Shown here: positions 1 to 5,480 of the stretch, piece by piece | How positions within the stretch are numbered: the stretch's first letter is position 1 | Layout of the letters: every line of letters starts with the position of its first letter | Assembly: GCA_020347085.1 (NCBI GenBank) | Contig: CP070769.1 | Location: forward strand, 1,145,692-1,151,529 | Length of the DNA: 5,838 nt | Reading direction: 5' to 3' | DNA from: Desulfobacterales bacterium | GTDB taxonomy: Bacteria > Desulfobacterota > Desulfobacteria > Desulfobacterales > C00003060 | The notes under the pieces: model-generated | What the model saw: the letters and a program-made list of their open reading frames with translations, nothing else | Database searches by the model: none | What the model was told of the DNA's origin: nothing | Program-made: the position numbers and the translations under genes

Positions 1-214
1 GGCCGGCGGTGTTGGGCTCGAAGACCAGGTCGTGGATGGCGCAGCCGAACTCGGGCCGCATCGCCCGCTCGCCGGGGGCGGTCGCCAGGATCAGCCACAG
101 GCTCTGGCGGATCTTCTCCTCGCCGCCGACCCAGGTCAGGCGCCCCGCTACCGGATGCAGCGGAAAAGACCAGCCGCGGCCCAGGAAGTCGTGCTCCGGT
201 CGTGCGTTTTCCAT
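1..214 (-). CDS. GPW/gp25-family baseplate protein, 3' end outside window
   Basis: Reading the minus strand from ATG at 214-212 gives 71 residues with no stop before the window edge. The protein starts MENARPEHDFLGRGWSFPL and contains EEKIRQSLWLIL, then PGERAMRPEFGC and IHDLVFEPN. These are the recognisable signatures of the GPW/gp25 family (T4 gp25, Afp9-like), which forms part of the baseplate wedge at the sheath end of phage tails, extracellular contractile injection systems and type VI machines. About 70 of a usual 110-150 residues are visible. A GGAGG five nucleotides before the ATG lies inside the end of the upstream PAAR gene, and only 1 nt separates that stop from this start, so the two were one operon with likely translational coupling. 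The segment is very GC-rich with mostly G/C third positions, unlike the rest of the window. The family call is from memory of the motif, not a search. Confidence 0.85.
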   Translation of the reverse strand, partial: MENARPEHDFLGRGWSFPLHPVAGRLTWVGGEEKIRQSLWLILATAPGERAMRPEFGCAIHDLVFEPNTAG

Positions 215-215
215 C

Positions 216-464
216 TCAGCCTCCGATCAGGACCTTGCTCCGGGCCACCACCGTGCCCACCGGCAGGTCGACCGGGTCGTTGCAGGTCAGGGCCTTGTCG
301 CCGGCGCGGGCCGCCGGCTTGCGGTTGATGAAGACCGTGGCGCTGCCCCGGACGATCCGGCCCTGGTTGCGCGGCGGTTTGACGAAGGTGCCCCCCTGGG
401 GGACGTGGGCCGGCGTGTTGGTAGCGGTGCTCCCGACGGTCGCCGCCGGCCGTCCCTGGATCAA
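216..464 (-). pseudogene. PAAR-like spike-tip protein, 5'-truncated
   Basis: About 82 residues of a PAAR-like protein remain, running from IQGRPAATVGSTATNTP through GSATVFINRKPAARAGDKAL and TCNDPVDLPVGTVV to a terminal VLIGG and TGA. The repeated (I/V)NG-x-PAARxGD pattern and the CNDP segment match the PAAR proteins that cap the VgrG/gp5-like spike of contractile injection systems. Family members normally carry roughly 40-50 more N-terminal residues, including a first PAAR-type repeat. Here those are missing: upstream of codon 464-462 the reading frame continues only into unrelated, AT-richer DNA, and its farthest start is a TTG at 515-513 with no ribosome-binding site. The gene is therefore broken at about 461-466. 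The neighbouring gp25 gene fits an eCIS or phage-tail baseplate operon. A functional shortened protein cannot be excluded but looks unlikely. Confidence 0.75.
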
Positions 465-478
465 ACCCAAGAAAAACC

Positions 479-530
479 TCGATGCAACACCGTGCCCTGC
501 CACGGCAGGTAGCAAGCCTAAGCGGAAAAC
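479..530 (+). repeat. Hairpin repeat, copy A, at the PAAR junction
   Basis: The segment starts GATGCAACACCGTG and has a stem CCTGCC (496-501) / GGCAGG (504-509), followed by AAGC and then CGGAAAACG. It aligns in the same orientation with 1420-1475: GATnCAACACCrTG, a short perfect hairpin, AAGC and CGrAAAACG are shared. The stem sequence differs between the copies, but each copy keeps perfect pairing. It begins about 15 bp from the point where the PAAR homology ends and lies just past the 3' end of the TPR gene. The hairpin has no immediate U-run, so it is a poor terminator. Element family unknown. Confidence 0.5.
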
Positions 531-541
531 GCTCCCACTGT

Positions 542-1345
542 TTATCTTGCTTTAGGCGAGGCTTCATGAAGGGCTTTGAGAACTTCTGGATGTATTTGGA
601 ACCCTAAGTATTGCGCCTTTTTCACATCATTCCAAGCATCATCATATTTTTTCGTAATCAAATATTTTATTGCCCGATTGTTGTAGGCGTCAGCATACTT
701 CGGATCTAACTCTATGGCGTTGGTGTAATCAGAGATGGCTTGCTCGTGCTGGCCCAACTTTCCGTAGGCAACGCCGCGGTTGTAGTACGCTTTCGCATTT
801 TTCGGGTCGTATCTAATAGCTTGGTGGAAGTCATCGATAGCTGCCCACCACTGCTCCAACTCTCTGTAAGCAACACCGCGCTTGTAGTAGGCTTTCGCAT
901 ATTTCGGGTTGAGTGTGATGGCCTGGCCATAGTCCTCAAATTCACGTAGACACTGGCCCAACTTTCCGTAGGCAGCCCCCCGGTTGTTGTAGGCTTCCGC
1001 ATTTTTCGGATCGAGTCTGATAGTCTGGTCGAAGTCTTCGATAGCACACTTATACTCGCCTAAAGCAGCGTAAGCGTTGCCCCGGTTTAAGTAGGCTTTC
1101 GCATTTTTCGGGTTGAGTGTGGTGGCTTGGTCGAAGTCTTCGATAGCACGCTCATACTGGCCTGAATCATAGGATACAACGCCACGGCTGAAATAGGCAT
1201 CGGCATTCAATGGTTTTTGCACTATTTTCTCTTTTTCAAGAGTATGGATACGTGCAGGAGTATGTGGGCGAGTCTCCCTATCTGGGGTGGCACATCCGAA
1301 AAAAAGTACGGTCGCACTCATTATGACCATGGTTCTGTATTTCAT
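542..1345 (-). CDS. TPR-repeat lipoprotein
   Basis: This 267-residue protein begins with a short signal peptide (MKYRTMVIMSATVLFFGC) with a lipobox-like FFG-Cys18, which predicts lipidation and membrane anchoring. After a charged linker (about residues 19-47) come six 34-residue tetratricopeptide repeats at roughly 48-81, 82-115, 116-149, 150-183, 184-217 and 218-245. They show the usual A-x-A-Y-x-N-R-G, LG-x-Y, A-I-x-D-F and D/N-P-K-x-A positions; the last is degenerate. TPR arrays are protein-protein scaffolds with no enzymatic activity, and the partner cannot be told from the sequence. The start is supported by AAGGA at 1357-1361 (11 nt spacer, slightly long) and a TATAAT box at 1381-1386. 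Nucleotide identity between repeats is high, indicating recent internal duplication. The gene lies between two copies of a hairpin repeat. It is 336 bp downstream of the kinase gene on the same strand. Confidence 0.88.
   Translation of the reverse strand: MKYRTMVIMSATVLFFGCATPDRETRPHTPARIHTLEKEKIVQKPLNADAYFSRGVVSYDSGQYERAIEDFDQATTLNPKNAKAYLNRGNAYAALGEYKCAIEDFDQTIRLDPKNAEAYNNRGAAYGKLGQCLREFEDYGQAITLNPKYAKAYYKRGVAYRELEQWWAAIDDFHQAIRYDPKNAKAYYNRGVAYGKLGQHEQAISDYTNAIELDPKYADAYNNRAIKYLITKKYDDAWNDVKKAQYLGFQIHPEVLKALHEASPKAR
695..1204 (-). repeat. 102-bp tandem repeats encoding TPR units 1-5
   Basis: The 34-codon TPR units are repeated at DNA level with 102- and 204-bp spacing. Segments 1026-1047 and 1128-1149 are identical over 22 bp at 102-bp spacing. 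Segments 751-770 and 955-974 are identical over 20 bp at 204-bp spacing. Segments 888-917 and 1092-1121 differ at one base in 30, also at 204 bp. Identity at synonymous positions points to recent duplication or gene conversion, partly in two-unit steps. Confidence 0.8.
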
Positions 1346-1380
1346 CGTATCTTTTGTCCTTGTTCGTAATAGGTGCTAAC

Positions 1381-1412
1381 ATTATATATTGAACAGACTC
1401 TTTTTTATACAA
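1381..1412 (-). promoter_or_regulatory. Putative sigma-70-type promoter of the TPR gene
   Basis: On the minus strand there is a perfect TATAAT at 1386-1381, about 35 nt before the start codon. The only -35-like hexamer is TTGTAT (1412-1407), with a long 20-nt spacer; a 17-nt spacer gives TATAAA. Transcription would start near 1374, giving a leader of about 29 nt that contains AAGGA. The -10 box is good and the -35 is weak. Confidence 0.4.
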
Positions 1413-1419
1413 AGACCCT

Positions 1420-1475
1420 GATTCAACACCATGTCGGCCTACGGGTCGTAGGTTAAGCTGTTCCGAAAAAACGGC
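1420..1475 (+). repeat. Hairpin repeat, copy B
   Basis: This copy starts GATTCAACACCATG and contains a perfect stem CCTACG (1438-1443) / CGTAGG (1447-1452) with loop GGT, then TTAAGC and CCGAAAAAACGG. It matches copy A at 479-530 in layout and orientation, with the hairpin arms changed but still paired. It lies upstream of the TPR promoter. The rest of the gap from 1476 to 1681 holds only a small CCTCA/TGAGG hairpin (1486-1499). I see no convincing terminator for the kinase gene in it. Confidence 0.5.
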
Positions 1476-1681
1476 GTGTGTATCCCCTCATTACTGAGGT
1501 CATATTGAAGATTGCAGAACCCTATCATAAGATTTTTGTGCTAAACACAAGTAGGCATTGTATGGCATTATGTTCAATCTGGGCTGATTCGAGATAAATA
1601 GAAAACCTTTGATTTTTGCTTACGTCCCGGCCATACAACATATGGGGTTTCGTTGCATCAAACGCTGACTTCCAACAAATC

Positions 1682-4003
1682 CTATTCCTTGTCCAGAATC
1701 TCCCTTATTCTCCCAGAGAGCTCTTTCATGGTGAAGGGTTTCTGAATAAAACCGTTACAGCCTCGTTCCAAAATTTCGATAGCTTCACCATCAATACTGA
1801 AGCCACTCAGAAGCAACACTTTTACATTTGGCCTTATCTCCTTTATGCGGTCATATGCTTCACTACCACCCATATTAGGCATCACGATATCCAGAAGAAC
1901 AATGTCTATGTTATCCCGGTTTTTCTTATAAACCTTGATCGCCTCTTTTCCGTCTCTTGCCGTGAGTACTCGGTAACCCATGGATTCCAACACCTCTTGG
2001 CCGACTCCCAGGACGACTTCTTCATCATCCACAAGGAGCACCGTTTCGGTTCCTCTAAGGACTCCCTTGGCAGCTTTAACAACTTTCGGGGCCTTTTTTC
2101 TTGATGTAGGCAGATAAATACTGAAAGTGGTTTCGTGCCCCCTCTTGGAAGCAACATCAATATATCCGCCATGGGCCTTGATGATGCCGTAGGCAGAAGC
2201 CAAGCCGAGCCCGGTGCCACGGTCCCTTTCCTTTGTCGTAAAGAAGGGATCAAAGATGCGCTCCATATCCTTTTTGTATATGCCCGTGCCTGTGTCGGTC
2301 ACCGTCAACAAAACGTAGTTCCCGGGCTTTGGATCATAGAGCTTGCCCTTCATATCCTTGTGGGTGACATTCATGGTCTTCAAGATCAGGTTCCCACCAC
2401 CGGGCATGGCATCTGCGGCATTGACAAACAGATTGAAAAGCACCTGCTCTATCTGCCCGGGGTCCACCTCTATTGCACACAAGTCTTTAGAAAACTCTCG
2501 GTAAATCGTAATCTCCTTTCTAGTCCTGCCAAAGGTCCCAGAGACGTCTTCGACTAGTTGGTTCAAGTCAAGGGGCTTGACGTCATATCGGCCCTTCCTT
2601 GCATATCCAAGCAGGTGTGAGGTTAGTCTAGCCCCGCTTTGAATCTGCCTTTCAACGTTTCTTAACCGTTCATAGTAGGGGTGGGTGGTATCCATATCCA
2701 TAAGCATCAAAGAGACATTTCCCTGCACACCCATGAGCAGATTGTTAAAATCATGGGCAATACCACCGGCCAGAGTGCCGATGGCTTCCATCTTCTGGGC
2801 TTGGAGGAGTTGGGCTTCAAGACGCTTCGACTCCGTAATATCCTTGAGGCTATGGGTATACCCTGTCAGGTTCCCTTCATGATCCACTATCGGAGACGTG
2901 GAGCATATACAGGTTCGACCTATACGGGGCACTGTTACTTCTCTGCTGCTGGGTTTTCTGGTCTGCGTTGTATTATTCAGGGGACATTTCTCTACCGGTT
3001 GGCTTTGCCCGTGGACTACCTCGTAGCACTTCTTGCCCACCAAGCGTTCCTCGGTTGTGTTGAAAGCCTCAGATGTGGACCTATTTGTACGAACAATTCG
3101 GTGTTCATTATCTAGTTGCATAACCATGTCGGTTATCGCGTCAAATGTATTCTCCCAATGCTCCTTGGCTCCAACAAGCGACTCCTCCGCCCGCTTGCGT
3201 TCGGTAATGTTCCTGGCGATCTCGAGACACGCTACAATGTCTCCGCTGGCATCTCTTATGGGGTTCGCTGTATTTGCCCAGAAGGCAATCTCTCCCGATG
3301 GCATCACCACCTTTCTCTCAGAGGTATGGGACTTACCATCTGCCCATGCCATCTGCACAGGACATCCGTCGCAAATCTTATCCTTGCCTTCATAAACCCG
3401 ATAGCATTTTTCTCCCAGACCACCAAAAGTGTTCCTCAAGACCTCATTTTGGTAGATGATGTTATAGTCTCTGTCTTGGATGGTCAGGCCATATTCAATG
3501 ACACCCACTACGGCCTGAAGTTTGTTTCTCTCTTCCTGCAGCGTCTCCTCCGCCCGCTTGCGTTCGGTGACGTTTACAACGTTACCCAATATAGCTGATC
3601 TTCCCTGATACTCTATGCGAGTGTTTCTTCTTAGAATCCATACGGTTTCACCGTCTTTTGTCAAACCCCTTGCTTCGTATTCTCCTGGCGCTTCTTGTCC
3701 CTTTACTCTCTTTGTCCTTATCGCATCGGTCAAGGGTCTGTCTTCAGGATGGACCAGTTTCCATGATTCCATGCCTGCCAACTCCTCTCTTGAATACCCA
3801 TAAATCTCGGCAAGTCTTCTGTTGGCAAATATGATCTTGCCATCCTGATCGATGTAAATGCCGGTCAAGGACTCTTCAACCAAGGTACTGTATTCTTCTT
3901 CCGATTCCCGCAGCGCCTCCTCTGCCTGCTTGCGCCTCATAGTTTTCTTCTCTAACTTCTTTACCCTTTGTTCCAATTCTTTATACGTTGGTTTTTTCTT
4001 CAT
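1682..4003 (-). CDS. Soluble PAS-PAS-PAS hybrid sensor histidine kinase with C-terminal receiver
   Basis: The 773-residue protein (numbered from ATG 4003) has a Lys/Glu-rich coiled coil (about 5-38). Three PAS/PAC units follow (about 37-150, 158-272, 282-393), the first two ending N-x-TERKRAEE, the third DITESKRLE. Next is a HisKA domain with H-box GGIAHDFNN (phospho-acceptor His417). The HATPase has an N box around NLFVNAADAMPGG, a G1 box DTGTGI (570-575), FDPFF (585-589) and a G2 box GTGLGLA. The receiver (about 654-770) has acidic Asp659/Asp660, phospho-acceptor Asp705, Ser733 and Lys755. All catalytic residues are present, so it should autophosphorylate and pass phosphate to its own receiver. 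There is no membrane segment, so sensing is cytoplasmic. PAS2 carries Cys200, Cys211 and Cys214-Pro; PAS3 has a partial version (Cys326, Cys340-Pro). There is no DNA-binding output domain and no adjacent regulator, so its target is unknown. A GTG at 4006-4004 is an alternative start, but AAGGAG (4017-4012) is 8 nt from the ATG and only 5 nt from the GTG. Confidence 0.95.
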   Translation of the reverse strand: MKKKPTYKELEQRVKKLEKKTMRRKQAEEALRESEEEYSTLVEESLTGIYIDQDGKIIFANRRLAEIYGYSREELAGMESWKLVHPEDRPLTDAIRTKRVKGQEAPGEYEARGLTKDGETVWILRRNTRIEYQGRSAILGNVVNVTERKRAEETLQEERNKLQAVVGVIEYGLTIQDRDYNIIYQNEVLRNTFGGLGEKCYRVYEGKDKICDGCPVQMAWADGKSHTSERKVVMPSGEIAFWANTANPIRDASGDIVACLEIARNITERKRAEESLVGAKEHWENTFDAITDMVMQLDNEHRIVRTNRSTSEAFNTTEERLVGKKCYEVVHGQSQPVEKCPLNNTTQTRKPSSREVTVPRIGRTCICSTSPIVDHEGNLTGYTHSLKDITESKRLEAQLLQAQKMEAIGTLAGGIAHDFNNLLMGVQGNVSLMLMDMDTTHPYYERLRNVERQIQSGARLTSHLLGYARKGRYDVKPLDLNQLVEDVSGTFGRTRKEITIYREFSKDLCAIEVDPGQIEQVLFNLFVNAADAMPGGGNLILKTMNVTHKDMKGKLYDPKPGNYVLLTVTDTGTGIYKKDMERIFDPFFTTKERDRGTGLGLASAYGIIKAHGGYIDVASKRGHETTFSIYLPTSRKKAPKVVKAAKGVLRGTETVLLVDDEEVVLGVGQEVLESMGYRVLTARDGKEAIKVYKKNRDNIDIVLLDIVMPNMGGSEAYDRIKEIRPNVKVLLLSGFSIDGEAIEILERGCNGFIQKPFTMKELSGRIREILDKE

Positions 4004-4028
4004 CACGATGTCTCCTTATTGACCTCAG

Positions 4029-4065
4029 AAAACAAAAAAGCCCCAAGCAAACGCCTCCTTGAGAC
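4029..4065 (-). terminator. Terminator-like hairpin in the kinase leader (possible attenuator)
   Basis: On the minus strand GTCTCAAG (4065-4058) pairs with CTTGGGGC (4047-4040) in an 8-bp stem with two G-T wobbles and a 10-nt loop, followed directly by TTTTTTGTTTT. This is an intrinsic-terminator layout. It ends less than 30 nt before the kinase start, so it is either the end of an upstream minus-strand transcript (none identified here) or an attenuator in the kinase leader. The stem and loop hold AAGGAGG, a strong Shine-Dalgarno-like sequence that would be sequestered. A preceding GAGCC/GGCTC pairing (4100-4096 with 4078-4074) lies just upstream. Confidence 0.45.
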
Positions 4066-4455
4066 AATGTGTGGAGCCTTTGTGATTTCCATAAGGGCTC
4101 TTCCATCGATTTTGGTTATGTTTCGAGTGGCTTTTTCCCTATCTCTAGAACTTATTTACGTCAAACGACAGTGAACCGTCAACCCAACACATTCAAATCA
4201 CCGGCTTAAGACACAACATATTGTATCTGGTTCGCCCAACCCAGAATCATAAGATTCTTGCCAAAGTATTAAATGTCTGGGGTCTTGAGTTTTCCAAGCT
4301 TCCTTCCCATTATCTTGGCTTTTGGAAATGTCAAAATACATAAATTTTTTTGATTATCACAAACTGGTTCAGAAACAACACTCTTTTTTTGCGGTCAAAA
4401 TACGTATTGAACTTCAGTATTATTTCATGAGCATCGAAAAGACTTGACCGGCATG
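4066..4455. other. Gap upstream of the kinase, no gene recognised
   Basis: No reading frame here has convincing codon structure or a ribosome-binding site. The plus-strand frame 3968-4174 mostly overlaps the start of the kinase and its leader. Visible structures are a strong plus-strand RNA hairpin at 4074-4100 (11 bp counting G-U pairs) and a 6-bp dyad AGAATC-ATAA-GATTCT at 4243-4258 that could be an operator. A TTGACG lies near 4155 on the minus strand but has no -10 box at suitable spacing. Confidence 0.5.
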
Positions 4456-4512
4456 CTCCCCGGACACGCAGTGCTGCCGCAGGGCAGAACCCTTGCCCGG
4501 AAGGACGGGGAG
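4456..4512. repeat. Nested GC-rich inverted repeat
   Basis: CTCCCCG (4456-4462) pairs with CGGGGAG (4506-4512) and encloses a second hairpin CTGCC (4474-4478) / GGCAG (4483-4487). The block is GC-rich compared with its AT-rich left flank. A frame crosses it on the plus strand (4444-4662), but I find no family resemblance or start signal. It may be a dispersed intergenic element. Confidence 0.4.
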
Positions 4513-4688
4513 GCTTCACTTTTTCAGACAGGATGCTGGAGGCTTGACACACCGCGGGATTTCTATTTTTGCCCTGAGGCGTACGATCAGAAAACCCCAA
4601 AACCCTGGGTTTTAATCGAAAACAGGCCCCATAAATGCCGTTTTATTGCAAGAAAGGGCTGATTGGGAAGAAAAAAGAAAGGCCAAAA

Positions 4689-4756
4689 ATAAGGCCATAA
4701 GGTTCTCCTTTGGGTGTCCCTGAGAAGAGGGGTATAGGGAGAACCTATGGCCTTAT
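4689..4756. repeat. Long inverted repeat, 19-20 bp arms
   Basis: The left arm ATAAGGCCATAAGGTTCTCC (4689-4708) and right arm GGAGAACCTATGGCCTTAT (4738-4756) are complementary throughout except for one bulged base. The loop holds a small CCCT/AGGG hairpin (4718-4721 with 4728-4731). The arms are too long and too well matched for chance. It is not followed by a U-run on either strand, so terminator function is unlikely. It looks like a miniature palindromic element or the end of a decayed mobile element. It sits 16 bp from the next inverted repeat. Confidence 0.75.
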
Positions 4757-4772
4757 ATGTCTTTAAGGAGAA

Positions 4773-4851
4773 TCTGGGGTCAGGTTTTTTTCTATGTCCC
4801 GGGAGTCTCTGTTTTGTGTTCGATAGAAAACTTCTCGCCACTGACCCCAGA
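4773..4851. repeat. REP/REPIN-like palindromic element (GGGGTCAG...CTGACCCC)
   Basis: The outer arms TCTGGGGTCAG (4773-4783) and CTGACCCCAGA (4841-4851) are perfect 11-bp complements. Inner arms TTTTCTAT (4788-4795) and ATAGAAAA (4823-4830) are perfect 8-bp complements, with an asymmetric internal loop between them. Palindromes built on GGGGTCAG are, from general knowledge, common in proteobacterial genomes carrying REP-associated tyrosine transposases (RAYT); the assignment here is by resemblance only. No transposase gene is in the window, so any mobilisation would be in trans. The right part overlaps the 3' end of the small membrane-protein gene. Confidence 0.6.
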
Positions 4852-5010
4852 CTCACGGTGACCATTACTGAGGAGCCTTTTGAAAAAAAACAAAAAACCG
4901 AAGGACAGAAGAATCATTAGGAACAGAATAATCATTACAAACGCAGGCAAGGCGAAGAAATCGTAAATATTTAGGTTTTTCCATGTAGAAACGATAAGTT
5001 CTAATGACAT
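4792..5010 (-). CDS. Small single-span membrane protein, C-terminus encoded by a repeat
   Basis: This 72-residue protein starts at ATG 5010 with GAGG 8 nt upstream, so translation is plausible. Residues 1-18 form a mildly polar N-terminus (MSLELIVSTWKNLNIYDF). Residues about 19-43 form one strongly hydrophobic membrane helix (LPAFVMIILF then LMILLSFGFL), followed by Lys44-Arg45. By charge distribution the orientation is ambiguous. I do not recognise a family and no function can be assigned. The odd feature is the tail: residues 54-72 and the TAG stop lie inside the palindromic element at 4773-4851, so the natural end of the protein was probably replaced when the element arrived. A weak TATAAA box at 5039-5034 could drive it. 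Hydrophobic short frames can arise by chance, but the start signal argues for a real gene. Confidence 0.6.
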   Translation of the reverse strand: MSLELIVSTWKNLNIYDFFALPAFVMIILFLMILLSFGFLFFFKRLLSNGHRESGVSGEKFSIEHKTETPGT

Positions 5011-5222
5011 TGTTAAAACCTCGCTGCTGGGATTTTATAGTACTTCTTGAGCAGAACTGCTGACTGAGATTATTTTAATCAGGAATTTGACGGGACAATA
5101 TACAGAGCAATCCCGATTTTTTGCACTTGAAATACTATTTTTCGCGCAGTAATAATACCAATCAGAAGAGGGGTGATACTATCACATTCAGGCAACGGGA
5201 AGGGATGGGTACAAGGGAGGTA
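5011..5222. other. Intergenic region with dyads, no gene
   Basis: No coding frame is supported. Three dyads are visible near the left end and middle. AGCAG-AA-CTGCT (5050-5061) and GATTA-TTT-TAATC (5068-5080) lie just upstream of the small membrane gene and could be operator sites. CGGGA (5091-5095) / TCCCG (5111-5115), followed by A and six T, resembles a weak plus-strand intrinsic terminator, but no plus-strand gene precedes it. Confidence 0.4.
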
Positions 5223-5227
5223 TTATT
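5151..5227. repeat. Inverted repeat with central dyad, 3' of the Cys-rich gene
   Basis: AATAATACC (5151-5159) is a perfect complement of GGTATTATT (5219-5227). Between them is the near-palindrome GTGATA-C-TATCAC (5173-5185). The right arm covers the stop codon of the minus-strand Cys-rich gene. Neither structure has the GC stem and U-run of an intrinsic terminator. Possible roles are 3'-end stabilisation or an operator. Confidence 0.4.
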
Positions 5228-5465
5228 TGTTTAGTTTCTTGGCGATGTAGATATGAAGGGAGCATTCACAATAGTACTTATCACCAAAATTGAGCGACAG
5301 TGGGCACGCGGAAGGGTTTTTTTCAAGGCACACGAGGAGTAAGTCCTGTCCTGTCTCTTCTGCCTTGCAGATATTCTCAAACCTTTGTTTATAGCATTCG
5401 AAATCTTGGGGGCACGTGAAGCTGCCCATGATTTCATTTAGTTCTTTCTCGTAGTCTTGTTCCAT
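5223..5465 (-). CDS. Small cysteine-rich protein (seven Cys), probable metal-binding hypothetical
   Basis: The 80-residue protein starts at ATG 5465. An AAAGGGGG (5479-5472) is 6 nt away, whereas the in-frame TTG at 5471 would abut it, so the ATG is preferred. Cysteines are at 18, 24, 33, 46, 54, 66 and 68, in the order C-P-x4-C, x8-C, x12-C, x7-C-P, x11-C-x-C. The acidic N-terminus (MEQDYEKELNEIMGSF) and the basic end IYIAKKLNK contain no membrane segment, so it is probably cytosolic. The spacing resembles small hypothetical proteins I associate with Desulfobacterota, where such Cys sets suggest a zinc or iron-sulfur site. This is inference, and no specific function can be given. Its start faces the structured plus-strand segment, and its ribosome-binding site lies in a small dyad (AACCC 5470-5474 / GGGTT 5480-5484). 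Confidence 0.75.
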   Translation of the reverse strand: MEQDYEKELNEIMGSFTCPQDFECYKQRFENICKAEETGQDLLLVCLEKNPSACPLSLNFGDKYYCECSLHIYIAKKLNK

Positions 5466-5471
5466 GAGCAA

Positions 5472-5479
5472 CCCCCTTT
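5472..5479 (-). promoter_or_regulatory. Ribosome-binding site of the Cys-rich gene, in a hairpin
   Basis: AAAGGGGG on the minus strand lies 6 nt before ATG 5465 and decides the start over TTG 5471. It sits within AACCC-CCTTT-GGGTT (5470-5484), a perfect 5-bp dyad that could mask it in the mRNA. Confidence 0.5.
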
Positions 5480-5480
5480 G

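Noticed and set aside
1420..1475. Integron attC site: ATTCAAC (1421-1427) and GTTAAGC (1452-1458) fit RYYYAAC and GTTRRRY, and the framed gene is cassette-sized.
   Set aside because: The spacing is only 38 bp, the two ends are poorly complementary, and copy A at 479-530 lacks both core motifs. No integrase is present.
2681..3598. Several plus-strand frames of 60-160 codons antisense to the kinase.
   Set aside because: Shadows of the kinase gene, which has complete conserved domains on the minus strand.
4021..4150. c-di-GMP riboswitch in the kinase leader.
   Set aside because: The conserved class I core sequences could not be found; only simple hairpins are visible.
4331..4600. Minus-strand 89-codon frame.
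   Set aside because: Low-complexity tail, crosses palindromes, no ribosome-binding site, and overlaps the 72-codon plus frame.
4444..4662. Plus-strand 72-codon frame across the repeat cluster.
   Set aside because: No ribosome-binding site or family resemblance, and it runs through inverted repeats. Probably a chance frame.
4587..4865. Minus-strand 92-codon frame.
   Set aside because: It is composed almost entirely of the two inverted repeats and overlaps the better-supported membrane-protein gene in another frame.
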